A stretch of 64,000 nt of DNA from Microbacteriaceae bacterium (GCA_025463545.1 JAODAR010000005.1:1-64000); one strand, 5' to 3'. Positions 8,033-18,986 are shown, counted from the stretch's first letter. A program made the numbers and translations. The notes: a model not told the origin generated them from the letters alone.

Positions 8033-8404
8033 TCAGCTCACTCCGAGCAGGTCGATCACGAAGATGAGCGTCTTGCCGGAGAGGCGGTGCCCGGAACCGG
8101 CCGGACCATACGCCTGGTGCGGCGGCACAACGAGCTTGCGACGCCCGCCCACCTTCATTCCGGGGATGCCGGCCTGCCAGCCGGCGATCAGCGAACCCAG
8201 CGGGAAGTTGATGGACTGGCCGCGGTTCCACGACGAGTCGAACTCCTCGCCCGAGTCGTATTCCACACCGAGGTAGTGCACGTCGACGGTTGCACCCGGA
8301 GTTGCTTCCGCGCCGTCGCCCACGGCGATGTCGGTGATTTCGAGTTCCTCGGGCGCTGGGCCCTCCGGGAAGTCGAGTTCTGGCTTTGCGTTGAGATCAG
8401 TCAT
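8033..8404 (-). CDS. FKBP-type peptidyl-prolyl cis-trans isomerase
   Basis: 123 aa from ATG 8404; four extra upstream codons are open but the family N-terminus (MTDLNAKPELDFPEG) begins here. It catalyses cis-trans isomerisation of Xaa-Pro bonds. Typical FKBP residues are present: VHYLGVEYDSGEEFDSSW, FPLGSLIAGWQAGIPGMKVG, GRRKLVVPPHQAYG and LIFVIDLLGV. There is no signal peptide, so it is a cytoplasmic folding factor. A strong stem-loop follows it at 7941-7977. Confidence 0.95.
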   Translation of the reverse strand: MTDLNAKPELDFPEGPAPEELEITDIAVGDGAEATPGATVDVHYLGVEYDSGEEFDSSWNRGQSINFPLGSLIAGWQAGIPGMKVGGRRKLVVPPHQAYGPAGSGHRLSGKTLIFVIDLLGVS

Positions 8405-8495
8405 CCCCCTATCCAATCGGAATCGGCGGAAGAGTGCACATTTGCGATTTTTCTATTGCGCAAGCCATGCTCCCGGGTGCACCCTATTAACAGAT

Positions 8496-8552
8496 GAACT
8501 CGTTGACCCGCGGAGAGTTGTAGACAGTGTCACACCACCGGGCAACGAGTTC
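8496..8552. repeat. Inverted repeat between FKBP and PrsW genes
   Basis: GAACTCGTTGACCCG at 8496-8510 pairs with CGGGCAACGAGTTC at 8539-8552 (one bulged base), loop about 28 bases. It lies just past the PrsW stop on the minus strand and could be that gene's terminator; no T-run follows. It could equally be another REP-like element. Confidence 0.5.
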
Positions 8553-8602
8553 TCCTTGTGTCCGGCGGATTGTGCTGTTGTCGGCGACTTGTGCCGGCGT
8601 GA

Positions 8603-9793
8603 TCAGCCGAGTACCGCAGCGCGGTCGGCGAGCACCCGCCCGAGCAGCGCGGACTCGTCGGCGCGGTTCACCTGGCTCGCTGAGCCGTTGATCACGCGGT
8701 TCCGCGCAAATGCGAGCCGGGTGGCATCCGTTATGAAGCGGCGCATCGCGGCCCGCTTCATCGGCGGCTGGGTTGCCGCCCAGGCCCGCGCCTGCCGCCG
8801 GCCGGCCGGAGTGGCGAGCATGGCAACTTCCGCGGGAGTGAAGTAGCCAGCCGCCACGTATTCGCCGAGACGCTGCATCGTCACCCGCACCTCGTGGCGG
8901 CGGATGAGCACCACGACCACGATTGCGCCCAGGAACAGCGGCACCTGCACGAGCAGGTAGTAGGCGATGAGGGACGAGTCCGCGGCGAACAGTGTGAACG
9001 CGCCATTCCACAAGGCGTGCAGCAGCGCAGCCGGAACCAGCCCGGCCAGGTAGTACCCGACCGCGCCCAGGGGGCCGACGCGGCCGGCGGCGATCCCCAG
9101 CGCGAAGCCGGTGCAGGCGGTGAACATCACATGCGCGAACGGCGAGAACAGGCCGCGCACGACAAAGGTCAGCCCGAGCGAGCCGAGGCCGCCCTCCGCC
9201 AGGGCCACCCCGAAGTACTGGATGTTCTCGGTGAACGCGAAGCCGGCGGCGATTGTGGCGGCGAACACGACTCCATCCACCGGGCCGTCGAAGTGCTTGC
9301 GCAGGCCCCAGAACAGCAGGAGGATGCCGAACCCCTTCGCGGCCTCCTCGACGATCGGCGCCTGCACCACCGCGGAGAGAAAGGCGCTCCCCGGGGAATC
9401 GCCGCCATCGGCTCTCCCGCTCACCGCGAGGACGGCGAGTTGCACGCCCAGGTCGAAGAGCAGGGCGGTGACGATCGAGACGCCGGCTCCCCAGAGGAAT
9501 GCGAACCAGAGGGCGGGACGGGGCTCCGGGTCCCACCGGTCGATCCAGCGCACAGCGAACAGCACGGCAGCCAGCGGAACCAGCGCGAGGGCCAGGCTCA
9601 CCAGCAGCCCACCGGTGCCGAGGAACGTCGCGAGGTACACGAACACCACCAGCAGGGCGATGCCGCCGAGGAGGATTCCCGTGACCGCGAGCACGATCGG
9701 TCCGGCGCGGGACGGTCGCACCTCCCCGGTCCAGACCGGCTGCACCGGCTGGGGCGCCGGGTGCAGGTAGTGCGCGCCGCTGTCCCTCATCAT
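8603..9793 (-). CDS. PrsW family intramembrane metalloprotease
   Basis: About 396 aa, start taken at ATG 9793 (9790 and GTG 9799 are also possible). Eight or nine hydrophobic helices. The PrsW signature is present in order: PIVEEAAKGFGILLLFWG (glutamate pair), SPFAHVMFTACTGFALG and LLHALWNGAF (His motifs). In Bacillus PrsW cleaves the RsiW anti-sigma factor; actinobacterial homologues have no proven substrate. The C-terminal ~100 residues are cytoplasmic and basic (PAGRRQARAWAATQPPMKRA), a common actinobacterial extension. No anti-sigma gene is nearby. Confidence 0.88.
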   Translation of the reverse strand: MMRDSGAHYLHPAPQPVQPVWTGEVRPSRAGPIVLAVTGILLGGIALLVVFVYLATFLGTGGLLVSLALALVPLAAVLFAVRWIDRWDPEPRPALWFAFLWGAGVSIVTALLFDLGVQLAVLAVSGRADGGDSPGSAFLSAVVQAPIVEEAAKGFGILLLFWGLRKHFDGPVDGVVFAATIAAGFAFTENIQYFGVALAEGGLGSLGLTFVVRGLFSPFAHVMFTACTGFALGIAAGRVGPLGAVGYYLAGLVPAALLHALWNGAFTLFAADSSLIAYYLLVQVPLFLGAIVVVVLIRRHEVRVTMQRLGEYVAAGYFTPAEVAMLATPAGRRQARAWAATQPPMKRAAMRRFITDATRLAFARNRVINGSASQVNRADESALLGRVLADRAAVLG

Positions 9794-9837
9794 GCACACA
9801 CATTACTCACCCCCACTCGCCCGCGCGCCCCGCCCCC

Positions 9838-9902
9838 GCGAAATCGCAGTAGTGGCGTTTATGCGAGGGGGCTATAAACGCCGGGGGTGCGTTCTCGCAC
9901 AC
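9838..9902. repeat. REP-like palindrome, family B (copy 1)
   Basis: Upstream of the PrsW gene. The core inverted repeat is GGCGTTTAT (9855-9863) and ATAAACGCC (9875-9883), inside imperfect outer arms that begin CGCGAAATCGCAG and end TGCGTTCTCGCA. The block CGCGAAA-CGCAGT...ATAAACGCC...TGCG...TTC recurs at 27032-27090. Confidence 0.75.
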
Positions 9903-9948
9903 AAGGGCGGGGCAAGAGACGGGTGCGACGGGGACGTGTGGGCACGGG

Positions 9949-11343
9949 TCAGGACGCGAACATCACCCCGGGGTTCAGGATGTTCTGTGGGTCGAAGACC
10001 GACTTGAGCTGACGCTGCAGGTCGAAGCTCGTTTGGCCGAGCTCGTCGGCCAGCCAGCGCCGCTTGAGCACGCCGACCCCGTGCTCCCCGGTGAGGGTGC
10101 CGCCGAGTGCGAGCGCAGCCCGGAACAGTTCATCCGCGGCGGCCCACACCAGTTCGGGGACGATCGGCGCATCGACCGGGCGATCCGGATCGACTGGGAT
10201 CACGAAGTTCGGATGCAGGTTACCGTCGCCGGCGTGCGCGACGGTGGGAATCGGCACGCCGGTGCGCGCGCTGATCTCGGTGATCGCCTCGAACATCTCC
10301 GCCATCCGCGAGCGCGGCACGGAAACGTCCTCGATCAGCACCTCGCCGTGCGCTGCCAGCGCAGGGTGGAAGGCCCGCCGGATCGCGAGCAGCCGCTCCC
10401 CCGATTCGACATCGGTCGACAGCTGCACCTCACCCCCGGCAGCACGCAGCACGGCAACGGATGCCTCAGCCTCGGCGAGCGCGGCCGGCCCGTCGGTCTG
10501 GAGCAGCAGGAACGCTCCACGCCCGATGGGGAGGCCAGCGGCACCCTCCGGTCCGAGGTAGTCGGCGATGATCGCGAGCGACGGCTCGTCGATCAGCTCC
10601 ATCACCGCTGGACGGACTTTCGCGGCGGTGACCGCGGCCGATGCGGCGGCCGCTGCGGCAACATCCGTGAACACAGCGCCGATTGTCGCCACCACACCCG
10701 GTGTGACGGCCCGGGCGCGCACGGTCGCCTCGACAATCACGCCAAGGGTCCCCTCAGACCCGGTGAGCAGCGCGGTGAGGTCGTAGCCGGTGACTCCCTT
10801 CACGGTCCGGTGCCCGGTCTGCAGCAGCTGGCCGTCGGCGAGCACCACCTTGAGGCCGAGCACAGCTTCCCTGGTCACCCCGTACTTTGCGCACAGCAGC
10901 CCACCGGCGTTCGTGGCGATGTTCCCGCCGACGGATGAGATGGCTTTGCTGGCCGGGTCCGGCGCGAACCACAGTCCGTACGCTGCGAGCGCGTTATTCA
11001 GGTCCTGGTTGATCACGCCGGGCTCCACCACGGCCAACTCGTCCTCGGGCCGGATCTCCAGGATCCGGTTCATCCCCGCCACGCTCAGCACGATCGTGCC
11101 GGCGCTGCCGCAGGCTCCCCCGGCCAGGCCGGTGCCGGCACCCCGGGTGACCACGGGCGTTCCGGTCTCGGTGGCGATGCGGAGCGTTGCCTGCACCTGC
11201 TCGATGGTCGTGGCGTGCACGATGGCCAGCGGCAGTCCGTCGGACACCCAGCCTGACCTGTCCACGCGGCTTGCTGCCAGCTCGTCCGGGTCGGTGCTGA
11301 CTACCGCACCGAGCTCGTCTCGCAACCTCGTGACCGCGCTCAT
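9949..11343 (-). CDS. FAD-linked oxidase, GlcD / D-lactate dehydrogenase type
   Basis: 464 aa of the VAO/GlcD family that oxidises 2-hydroxy acids such as glycolate or D-lactate with FAD. The FAD-binding loop is PVVTRGAGTGLAGGACG, followed by GNIATNAGG and KGVTGYDLTALLTGSEGTLG. The C-terminal substrate domain has PTVAHAGDGNLHPNF and GEHGVGVLKRRWL. A strong AGGAGGAGC ribosome site precedes ATG 11343, ten bases after the gdhA stop, so it is the second gene of an operon with gdhA. Exact substrate unknown. Confidence 0.9.
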   Translation of the reverse strand: MSAVTRLRDELGAVVSTDPDELAASRVDRSGWVSDGLPLAIVHATTIEQVQATLRIATETGTPVVTRGAGTGLAGGACGSAGTIVLSVAGMNRILEIRPEDELAVVEPGVINQDLNNALAAYGLWFAPDPASKAISSVGGNIATNAGGLLCAKYGVTREAVLGLKVVLADGQLLQTGHRTVKGVTGYDLTALLTGSEGTLGVIVEATVRARAVTPGVVATIGAVFTDVAAAAAASAAVTAAKVRPAVMELIDEPSLAIIADYLGPEGAAGLPIGRGAFLLLQTDGPAALAEAEASVAVLRAAGGEVQLSTDVESGERLLAIRRAFHPALAAHGEVLIEDVSVPRSRMAEMFEAITEISARTGVPIPTVAHAGDGNLHPNFVIPVDPDRPVDAPIVPELVWAAADELFRAALALGGTLTGEHGVGVLKRRWLADELGQTSFDLQRQLKSVFDPQNILNPGVMFAS

Positions 11344-11353
11344 GCTGCTCCTC

Positions 11354-12736
<1,383 letters not shown>

Positions 12737-12815
12737 TCATGAAGCTCCACCCTACAACCCCAGCCATGTCTGATTTCCGCTACCGCGACGCTCCAGCAGG
12801 TGCCAGTCTTGACGG

Positions 12816-14441
12816 GTGAGTTCAACTACTTCCCGCCCGACCACCCGTGGCGACCTCTCGGACCCGGTCTTCGCCCAGCGCTACCTGGCCATGTCCTCTC
12901 GCGACGCCCGCTTCGACGGCCAGTTCATCACCGGTGTGCACTCGACCGGCATCTACTGCCGGCCGAGCTGCCCTGCCGCAACACCCAAACCGGGCAACGT
13001 ATCGTTCTACCTCACCGCGGCCGCCGCGCACGAGGCCGGCCTGCGGGCCTGCAAGCGCTGCCTGCCGGATGCCGTCCCCGGGTCGCCGGAGTGGAACATC
13101 CGTGACGATCTCGCTGCCCGGGCGATGCGGCTGATCGGAGACGGCACCGTGGAGCGGGAGGGCGTGCCGGGGCTGGCGGGTCGCCTCGGCTATACGCCGC
13201 GCCACCTCACCCGGGTGCTGGTCTCCGAACTCGGCGCAGGTCCCCTGGCCCTGGCTCGGGCACACCGCGCCCAGACCGCGCGGGTACTGCTCACCGGCAC
13301 CGACCTGCCGATCACCGATGTGGCATTCGCCGCCGGGTTCGGGAGTGTACGGCAGTTCAACGACACCATTGCCGCCGTTTACGAGCGCACCCCCTCAGAG
13401 CTGCGCCACACCGTCCGGCCCTCCGCCCCATCTCCGATCCCGTCTCGTATCCCTTCCGTCGAGCACGTGCCGGAGGACGCCGGCATGACCAGCCTCACCC
13501 TGCGACTTCCTGCACGCGGTCCCTTTGACGGGCGCGGCGTGCTCGGGTTCCTCGGCACCCGTGCACTCACGGGGATGGAGACCTCTACCGCTGATTCGTA
13601 CGCGCGCACCATTCGCCTGCCGAACGGGTACGCGACCGTCGAACTGCGCCTGTCGGGCACGGATGCCGCGCCCGCGGTCATCTGCAACGCGCGGCTGAGC
13701 ACGCTGGCTGACCTGGCCCCGCTGGTGAGCCGCGTGCGGCGGTTACTCGACCTCGACGCGGACGCCCAGGCGATCGACGCCGTCCTGGCTGCGGACCCGG
13801 ACCTCGCGGCATCCGTCGCCGCAACCCCGGGCATCCGGGTGCCGGGCAGCCTGGACCCGCAGGAAACGCTGTTCCGCGCGCTGATCGGACAGCAGGTGTC
13901 AGTGGCCGCGGCCCGTACCGCTCTGACCCGGCTGACGGCCGCGCTCGGCGATGAACTGCCGGGCGCGACCGAACAGGATCCGCTGCGGCTGTTGTTCCCG
14001 ACCGCGGAGCGGATTGCGGTTCATGGCCGGGACGTGCTGCGCGGGCCGGCCGCCCGGATCAACGCCATCATCGGTGTGGCCGAAGCGCTGGCCTCTGGCG
14101 AGCTGCTGCTCGACGTCGGCGAGACCCGCCTGGAACTGGAATCTCGCCTCACGGCATTGCGCGGGATCGGTCCGTGGACGGCCGGGTACGTCGCGATGCG
14201 GGTGCTCGGCAGCCCCGACATCCTCCTGACCAGCGATCTCGCGCTGCGGCAGGGTGGCGCCCGGCTCGGCCTTCCCGCCGAAGCCAGGGCCCTTGCCGCC
14301 CGCGGCACGGCATGGGCGCCGTGGCGCAGTTACGCCGGGATGCACTTGTGGCGCGCAGTGGGGGCATCCGTCGGTATCCTCCAATCTGAGATGGCACCGG
14401 TTGTCGCGATCGCACAATCGAAAGCGCGGTCTGGCCGATAG
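12816..14441 (+). CDS. Ada-AlkA fusion: DNA alkylation repair regulator and 3-methyladenine glycosylase
   Basis: 541 aa from GTG 12816. Three parts: an Ada-type zinc domain (residues ~20-90, [12 protein letters not shown] and ACKRCLPDA, keeping the four Cys that bind zinc and accept a methyl group from phosphotriesters); an AraC-type helix-turn-helix (~100-190, [20 protein letters not shown] and [17 protein letters not shown]); and an AlkA glycosylase (~220-540) with the HhH-GPD motif [13 protein letters not shown] and the catalytic Asp in [10 protein letters not shown]. This fusion is common in Actinobacteria and probably both senses and excises alkylated bases. The O6-methyltransferase domain is not in this protein or beside it. 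Confidence 0.95.
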   Translation: MSSTTSRPTTRGDLSDPVFAQRYLAMSSRDARFDGQFITGVHSTGIYCRPSCPAATPKPGNVSFYLTAAAAHEAGLRACKRCLPDAVPGSPEWNIRDDLAARAMRLIGDGTVEREGVPGLAGRLGYTPRHLTRVLVSELGAGPLALARAHRAQTARVLLTGTDLPITDVAFAAGFGSVRQFNDTIAAVYERTPSELRHTVRPSAPSPIPSRIPSVEHVPEDAGMTSLTLRLPARGPFDGRGVLGFLGTRALTGMETSTADSYARTIRLPNGYATVELRLSGTDAAPAVICNARLSTLADLAPLVSRVRRLLDLDADAQAIDAVLAADPDLAASVAATPGIRVPGSLDPQETLFRALIGQQVSVAAARTALTRLTAALGDELPGATEQDPLRLLFPTAERIAVHGRDVLRGPAARINAIIGVAEALASGELLLDVGETRLELESRLTALRGIGPWTAGYVAMRVLGSPDILLTSDLALRQGGARLGLPAEARALAARGTAWAPWRSYAGMHLWRAVGASVGILQSEMAPVVAIAQSKARSGR

Positions 14442-14450
14442 CCTTGACAG

Positions 14451-15326
14451 GTGAAGTTTGCGCATCTCAGAGTCGAAGGCCAGTCCATTCCCCGCCTCGC
14501 CATCACTCTCGGTGATGACGCGTTGTTCCTCGACGAAGTGATGGACGACGCTCCGCGCGACCTTCAGGACCTTCTCGAGAAGGGCGAGGTTGAGTTCGAC
14601 CGGGTGCGCGCGCTCACCCAGAACGCGATCGCGGGCGGTGCGAGCCTCACTCCGATCGACCAGCTGCGCCATGCCTCAGCGGTGCTGCGCCCGCCGCAGG
14701 TGATCGCCATCGGCGCCAATTACGCCGCGCACTCCTCGGAGCTGAAGCTCCGCGCCGAAACCGCCGCCACCATCTTCTCGCTGTGGCCGAACTCGCTCAC
14801 CGGGCACGGGTCGACCGTCACATGGCCGAGTGACCTCACCCAGGAGGTCGACTACGAGGCTGAGTTGGGCGTCATCATCGGCCGGGCCACCCGCAACGTC
14901 TCGGTGCACGATGCCCTCGACTATGTGTTCGGCTACACCGTCGTCAACGACATCACGGCCCGCAACCTGCAGTTCTCCGAGGCCCAGTGGTCACGGTGCA
15001 AGTCGTTCGACGGCTTCACCCCCACCGGGCCGGTGGTCGTCACGGCCGATGAGATCGGCGATCCGCAGGACGTCTGGCTGACCACCCACGTTGACGGGCG
15101 CCTGCTGCAAGATGCCTCCAGCGGCGACATGGTGCGCACCGTTGCTGAGATAATCTCGTACCTGTCCAAGACGTCGACGCTGCTCCCCGGCACGCTGATC
15201 TCCACCGGAAGCCCGGGCGGCGCCGGCTACAGCCGCAAACCGCCGGTCTTCCTGCGTGATGGCGCCACCGTTACCGTGTCGATCGACAAGATCGGGATGC
15301 TCACAAACCACTGCCGCGAAATCTGA
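14451..15326 (+). CDS. Fumarylacetoacetate hydrolase family protein
   Basis: 291 aa from GTG 14451, nine bases after the glycosylase stop. The FAH fold is clear: an N-terminal domain of about 70 residues, then VIAIGANYAAHSSE, the metal-ligand motif DYEAELGVIIGR, NDITARNLQF and the catalytic Lys region KSFDGFTPTGP. The C-terminus has TLISTGSPGGAGYSRKPPVF. Members hydrolyse or decarboxylate beta-diketo acids such as 2-hydroxyhepta-dienedioate and acylpyruvates; the actual substrate is not predictable. Co-directional with the genes on both sides. Confidence 0.92.
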   Translation: MKFAHLRVEGQSIPRLAITLGDDALFLDEVMDDAPRDLQDLLEKGEVEFDRVRALTQNAIAGGASLTPIDQLRHASAVLRPPQVIAIGANYAAHSSELKLRAETAATIFSLWPNSLTGHGSTVTWPSDLTQEVDYEAELGVIIGRATRNVSVHDALDYVFGYTVVNDITARNLQFSEAQWSRCKSFDGFTPTGPVVVTADEIGDPQDVWLTTHVDGRLLQDASSGDMVRTVAEIISYLSKTSTLLPGTLISTGSPGGAGYSRKPPVFLRDGATVTVSIDKIGMLTNHCREI

Positions 15327-15358
15327 GCGCAGCCTGCAAGCAGGCGTAGTATCGGCCG

Positions 15359-16123
15359 GTGACCTCGATCTCGGTCGTGATTCCCTCCTACAACGATGCG
15401 GTGATGCTCGAGACCGCGCTCACCGCACTCGCCGGACAGCTTCGCCCCGCTGATGAGGTCATCGTCGTTGACAACGCGTCAACGGATGCCACGGCATCCG
15501 TCGCCCGCGCCGGTGGCGCCCGCGTGATCTCCGAGCCGGTCCGCGGCATCTGGCCGGCAGCGGCAGCTGGATACGACGCGGCGTCTGGCGACATCATCGC
15601 CCGCCTGGACGCGGACTCAGTGCCGCCCGGCGACTGGGTGATGCGCCTCGCTGAAGCGTTCAGCACCTCGCCGAAGGTCGATGCGATCACCGGGCCGGGC
15701 ACCTTCTACGACGCCGGCCCGGTCACGGTGAAGCTTGGTGGCTTGCTCTACATCGGCGGCTACTTCCGGGCAGTGGGGTTGTGGCTGGGGCACCCGCCGC
15801 TGTTCGGCTCGAACTTCGCCATGCGCCGGGAACTGTGGCAGGAAGTGCGCGGGCGGGTGCACCGGAATCTGGTCGACGTGCACGACGACCTCGACCTCAG
15901 CTTTCATCTTCCAGCCGGTGCTGTGGTCGTCTATCAGCCGACGCTTCGGGTGGGGATCTCGGCCAGGCCGCTCCAGAGTTGGGCCGCGTTGAACCGTCGG
16001 CTGCGCTGGGGGTGGCGCACGCTCGCCCTGCATGTGCCGGAGTTCAACCCGTGGCGGATGCGCGCCGAGGCGCGTGCATTCCGGGCGGCTGCGGCGGACA
16101 GACCGCACCGGTCGGCCGCCTGA
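15359..16123 (+). CDS. Glycosyltransferase family 2 protein
   Basis: 254 aa from GTG 15359. The GT-A fold opens with TSISVVIPSYNDAVMLETAL, followed by VIVVDNASTDAT and the metal/nucleotide-sugar DxD site in IIARLDADSVPPGDW. A later acidic motif, DVHDDLDLSFHL, is in the usual catalytic position. One hydrophobic stretch (LGGLLYIGGYFRAVGLWLG) may be membrane-associated. The sugar and acceptor are unknown. No polysaccharide cluster surrounds it. Confidence 0.92.
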   Translation: MTSISVVIPSYNDAVMLETALTALAGQLRPADEVIVVDNASTDATASVARAGGARVISEPVRGIWPAAAAGYDAASGDIIARLDADSVPPGDWVMRLAEAFSTSPKVDAITGPGTFYDAGPVTVKLGGLLYIGGYFRAVGLWLGHPPLFGSNFAMRRELWQEVRGRVHRNLVDVHDDLDLSFHLPAGAVVVYQPTLRVGISARPLQSWAALNRRLRWGWRTLALHVPEFNPWRMRAEARAFRAAAADRPHRSAA

Positions 16124-16292
16124 GCGGCAGTCGTCGCACGCGCGGTGGTGCGTCGCCGGCGACAGTGAGAACCGGACGATGCGCCCGTGAGAGCGCGATC
16201 CATCCGGTTCGCGCACATCTGCTCAATCGGTCTGGTTCTGGCTGACGTGCGCGGCGCGACGGCCGCATGGCCGCGGTCAGCCGCGCTGCGTC

Positions 16293-16356
16293 ATGGCCGC
16301 ACGGCCGCACGGCCGCACGGCCGCATGGCCGCACGGCCGCATGGCCGCACGGCCGC
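16293..16356. repeat. Array of eight 8-bp tandem repeats
   Basis: Eight units of ACGGCCGC or ATGGCCGC, 16293-16356, ending three bases before the stop of the alpha/beta hydrolase on the other strand. Similar but less regular GGCCGC blocks flank it on both sides (16258-16290 and 16357-16375). The rest of the 16124-16358 gap shows no gene. Eight is not a multiple of three, so it is not a coding expansion. Confidence 0.9.
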
Positions 16357-16358
16357 GG

Positions 16359-17243
16359 TCAGGCCGCGCGGCCGTACAGGGCCAGCAGGTCGCGCGCCAG
16401 CTGGTGCGGTGTGGTTTCGCACGGGCTGTGGCCCGTGCGGTAGATGCACAACTGGCCACCGATGCTCGAGGCGAACTCACGCTGCAGGCGTGTGGGCCAC
16501 AGGTCGTGGTGGCCCACTGCGACCAGCAGTCGGATTGGGCGCGCGGCAAGCGTCCCCCGCAGGTCCGGAGCGTGCTTCATCAGGCGCACGATGTCGTCGA
16601 TGCTCCGCCGACTGGTGTAGGCGAAGCGCAGCCGCACCAGCCGGAACCGGGCGGGCGGTACTCGGTTCTGGTTGGTGACGATTCCCCAGATCAGCAGGCC
16701 GGCGATGGTGTGAACGGGGAGAAGATAGCTGAGCCAACCGATCCAGCGCACGCCCCGGAAGGCCTGCCCCGGCTGCGGCGGCACGCCCAGGAAGGCGAGG
16801 GTCGCGAACAGCTCGGGCCGCCGGGCGTACGCGATCTGGGCCACGAGTCCGGCGAACGAATAACCGAGCACATGCGCCGGGCTGGCGCCGGCTTCGATGA
16901 ACGCCAACAGGTCGTCGACGAACAAGTCATAGCTGTAGTTTTCCCCCCGCGATGGCCCGGCGGCTGCCGACTCGAACTGGCCGGCCAGGTCATAGCTCTC
17001 CACGAAGTAGCCGGCGTCAGCGATCAACGGCGCCAGGAGAACAAAGTCCTCCTTGGATCCGGTGGCGCCCGGCAACAGCAGCACGCGGGGCCGGCCCGGG
17101 TTGCCGAGCGACATCACAGCGATGGATCCGCTCGGCGCCTGAAAGCGCCAGACTCTGGCGCCCTCCGGCAGCACGGTCCAGTCCCGGTCGGGGATCGCGG
17201 CGTCGAGCAGCACGAGTTCCTGATCGGCGCTGACGCCGCTCAC
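16359..17243 (-). CDS. Alpha/beta fold hydrolase
   Basis: 294 aa from GTG 17243, eleven bases after the aspA stop, so likely co-transcribed with aspA. The nucleophile elbow is HVLGYSFAGLVAQ (Ser near residue 125, in a GYSFA form rather than GxSxG). RVLLLPGATGSKEDFVLLAP provides the oxyanion-loop region, and the C-terminal CIYRTGHSPCETTPHQLARD contains the likely catalytic His. LLVAVGHHDLWPT probably holds the acid. The substrate is unknown. Its 3' end abuts the 8-bp repeat array. Confidence 0.88.
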   Translation of the reverse strand: MSGVSADQELVLLDAAIPDRDWTVLPEGARVWRFQAPSGSIAVMSLGNPGRPRVLLLPGATGSKEDFVLLAPLIADAGYFVESYDLAGQFESAAAGPSRGENYSYDLFVDDLLAFIEAGASPAHVLGYSFAGLVAQIAYARRPELFATLAFLGVPPQPGQAFRGVRWIGWLSYLLPVHTIAGLLIWGIVTNQNRVPPARFRLVRLRFAYTSRRSIDDIVRLMKHAPDLRGTLAARPIRLLVAVGHHDLWPTRLQREFASSIGGQLCIYRTGHSPCETTPHQLARDLLALYGRAA

Positions 17244-17254
17244 CGCACCGGCCG

Positions 17255-18781
17255 TTACTCGATAATCGGGTTGGAAGCAGTTGCGGTGGCCGAACCTGGC
17301 TCCATGCCAGAGAGCCGGGACGGCTCCAGTTCCCGCGAGACGTCCTCGCGGGTCATCAGCTTCGACTCCACAACCAAGTCCGCCACGTTACGGCCGGTCA
17401 GCAACGCCGTCTTGGCGAGTGCTGCCGCGGCCGAGTAGCCGATGTGCGGGATCAGGGCGGTGATCACGCCGACGCTGGAGCCGACCATTGCTTCAAGGCG
17501 GTCCTCATTGGCGGTGATGCCATCGACGCAGTTGACCCGCAGAGTCCACATGGCCTGGGTCATCCAGGCGAGGCTCTGCAGAAGCGAGTGGGCGATCACG
17601 GGTTCGAACGCGTTCAGTTGGAGCTGGCCACCCTCGGCGGCCATGGTCACTGTGACGTCGGAGCCGGCAACAGCGAAGGCGACCTGGTTCACGACCTCAG
17701 GGATCACGGGGTTGACCTTACCCGGCATGATGCTCGACCCGGCCTGCCTCGGCGGCAGGTTGATTTCACCGAATCCCGCCTGCGGGCCGGAAGAGAGCAG
17801 CCGAAGGTCGTTGCAGATCTTCGACAGCTTGATCGCGCTGCGCTTGAGGTTGCCGCTGAACGACATGAAGCTGCCCGCGTCGCTGGTGGACTCGATCAGG
17901 TCGGGCGCGGTCTCGAGTGCGAGGCCGGTGACCTCGTTGAGGTGACGAACTGCGGCGGCAGCGTATCCGGGGTCGGCCGTGATCCCGGTTCCAATGGCAG
18001 TGGCGCCGAGGTTGATCTCCCCGAGAAGCCAGATGGTCTCGGTGAGCCGGTCGTAGTCCTCACCGAGGGTCGTGGCGAACCCGTGGAACTCCTGGCCGAG
18101 CGTCATCGGAACGGCGTCCTGCAGCTGAGTGCGGCCAACCTTCAAGACGTGCCGGAACTCGGCCCCTTTGGCAGAGAACGAAGTCTGCAACGCCTTGAGT
18201 TCGCGCAGCAGGTGCTTGAGAGAGAAGGTGAGCGCGATCTTGATCGCAGTCGGGTACGTGTCGTTGGTCGACTGGCTGCGGTTGACGTGGTCGATGGGGC
18301 TGAGGATGTCGTAGCGGCCCTTGGCATACCCGGCGTGTTCGAGCGCGAGGTTGCAGATGACCTCGTTGGCGTTCATGTTGGTCGACGTGCCGGCACCGCC
18401 CTGGATGACACCGACGACGAACTGGTCGTGGTACCTGCCGTCGATGATCTCCTGGCAGGCTTCGTCGATCCAGCCGGCCTTCTCCGGCGACAGTGCGCCG
18501 ATCTCCTTGTTGGCGCGCGCGCAGGCCTGTTTCACGGATGCGAGGGCGACGATGAAGTCTGGGTACACCGAGATCGGGCGCTTGGCGATGGGAAAATTGT
18601 CCATCGCGCGCCGGGTGTGGACGCCCCAGTAGGCGTCTTCAGGTACCTCGAGCGGTCCGAGGGAATCCCGTTCGATTCGGTATCCGGGAGTGGGGATGGT
18701 GGGGACCTCCGGCTTGAGCGGCGGTTTCGAGTCTCCCGACTCGAGGTGGGCAGACTTGGTTTCGGACACGGTGGTTGACAC
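17255..18781 (-). CDS. aspA: Aspartate ammonia-lyase
   Basis: 508 aa. Start is GTG 18781, with GGAG nine bases upstream. It belongs to the fumarase/aspartase superfamily and converts aspartate to fumarate plus ammonia. Aspartase-type motifs: EVPEDAYWGVHTRRAMDNF, GGAGTSTNMNANEVI, VGRTQLQDAVPMTLGQEF and the superfamily signature GSSIMPGKVNPVIPE. The N-terminal ~40 residues are a Pro/Lys-rich extension beyond the usual start. The neighbouring gdhA a few kb away gives a nitrogen-metabolism flavour to the region, though the two are not linked in an operon. Confidence 0.95.
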   Translation of the reverse strand: MSTTVSETKSAHLESGDSKPPLKPEVPTIPTPGYRIERDSLGPLEVPEDAYWGVHTRRAMDNFPIAKRPISVYPDFIVALASVKQACARANKEIGALSPEKAGWIDEACQEIIDGRYHDQFVVGVIQGGAGTSTNMNANEVICNLALEHAGYAKGRYDILSPIDHVNRSQSTNDTYPTAIKIALTFSLKHLLRELKALQTSFSAKGAEFRHVLKVGRTQLQDAVPMTLGQEFHGFATTLGEDYDRLTETIWLLGEINLGATAIGTGITADPGYAAAAVRHLNEVTGLALETAPDLIESTSDAGSFMSFSGNLKRSAIKLSKICNDLRLLSSGPQAGFGEINLPPRQAGSSIMPGKVNPVIPEVVNQVAFAVAGSDVTVTMAAEGGQLQLNAFEPVIAHSLLQSLAWMTQAMWTLRVNCVDGITANEDRLEAMVGSSVGVITALIPHIGYSAAAALAKTALLTGRNVADLVVESKLMTREDVSRELEPSRLSGMEPGSATATASNPIIE

Positions 18782-18954
18782 GCTGGCTCCATTGCCTGGG
18801 GGGACGAGCTTGTGGCTCCTTGCTTCCTCACTCTATCGCGGGGCCTGCGCACGAAAATGGGCCTCGGCGCGCAGAACATCCACGCTGAACCGTCCGCACG
18901 CAACAAATCGCTCTGAGCGCTCCCTTTCACGGGCGAAGGGGCGGATCAACGCGA

Positions 18955-18986
18955 CAATGCCCCTCCCGGTTCGGGGAGGGGCATTG
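18955..18986 (-). terminator. Strong stem-loop terminator
   Basis: A perfect 13-base stem, CAATGCCCCTCCC (18955-18967) and GGGAGGGGCATTG (18974-18986), with a 6-base loop. It lies 67 bases past the stop of the DUF4190 gene on the minus strand and upstream of aspA, so it most likely ends DUF4190 transcription. A short direct repeat of GGGCTCCGAACGCC follows at about 19008-19035. Confidence 0.85.

Noticed and set aside
8496..8552. tRNA-like or riboswitch fold
   Set aside because: 57 bases long with a single arm pair; no conserved aptamer core or anticodon stem visible.
8487..9803. 438-codon minus-strand frame
   Set aside because: Lies in another frame of the PrsW gene; Arg/Pro/Gly-rich with no recognisable motif.
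17590..17610. tRNA T-loop-like GGGTTCGAACG
   Set aside because: Within aspA with no flanking acceptor or anticodon stems; other GTTCGAA matches (12140, 32160, 54030) are also inside genes.
17444..18778. 444-codon + strand frame
   Set aside because: Exact antisense of aspA with codon periodicity explained by it.
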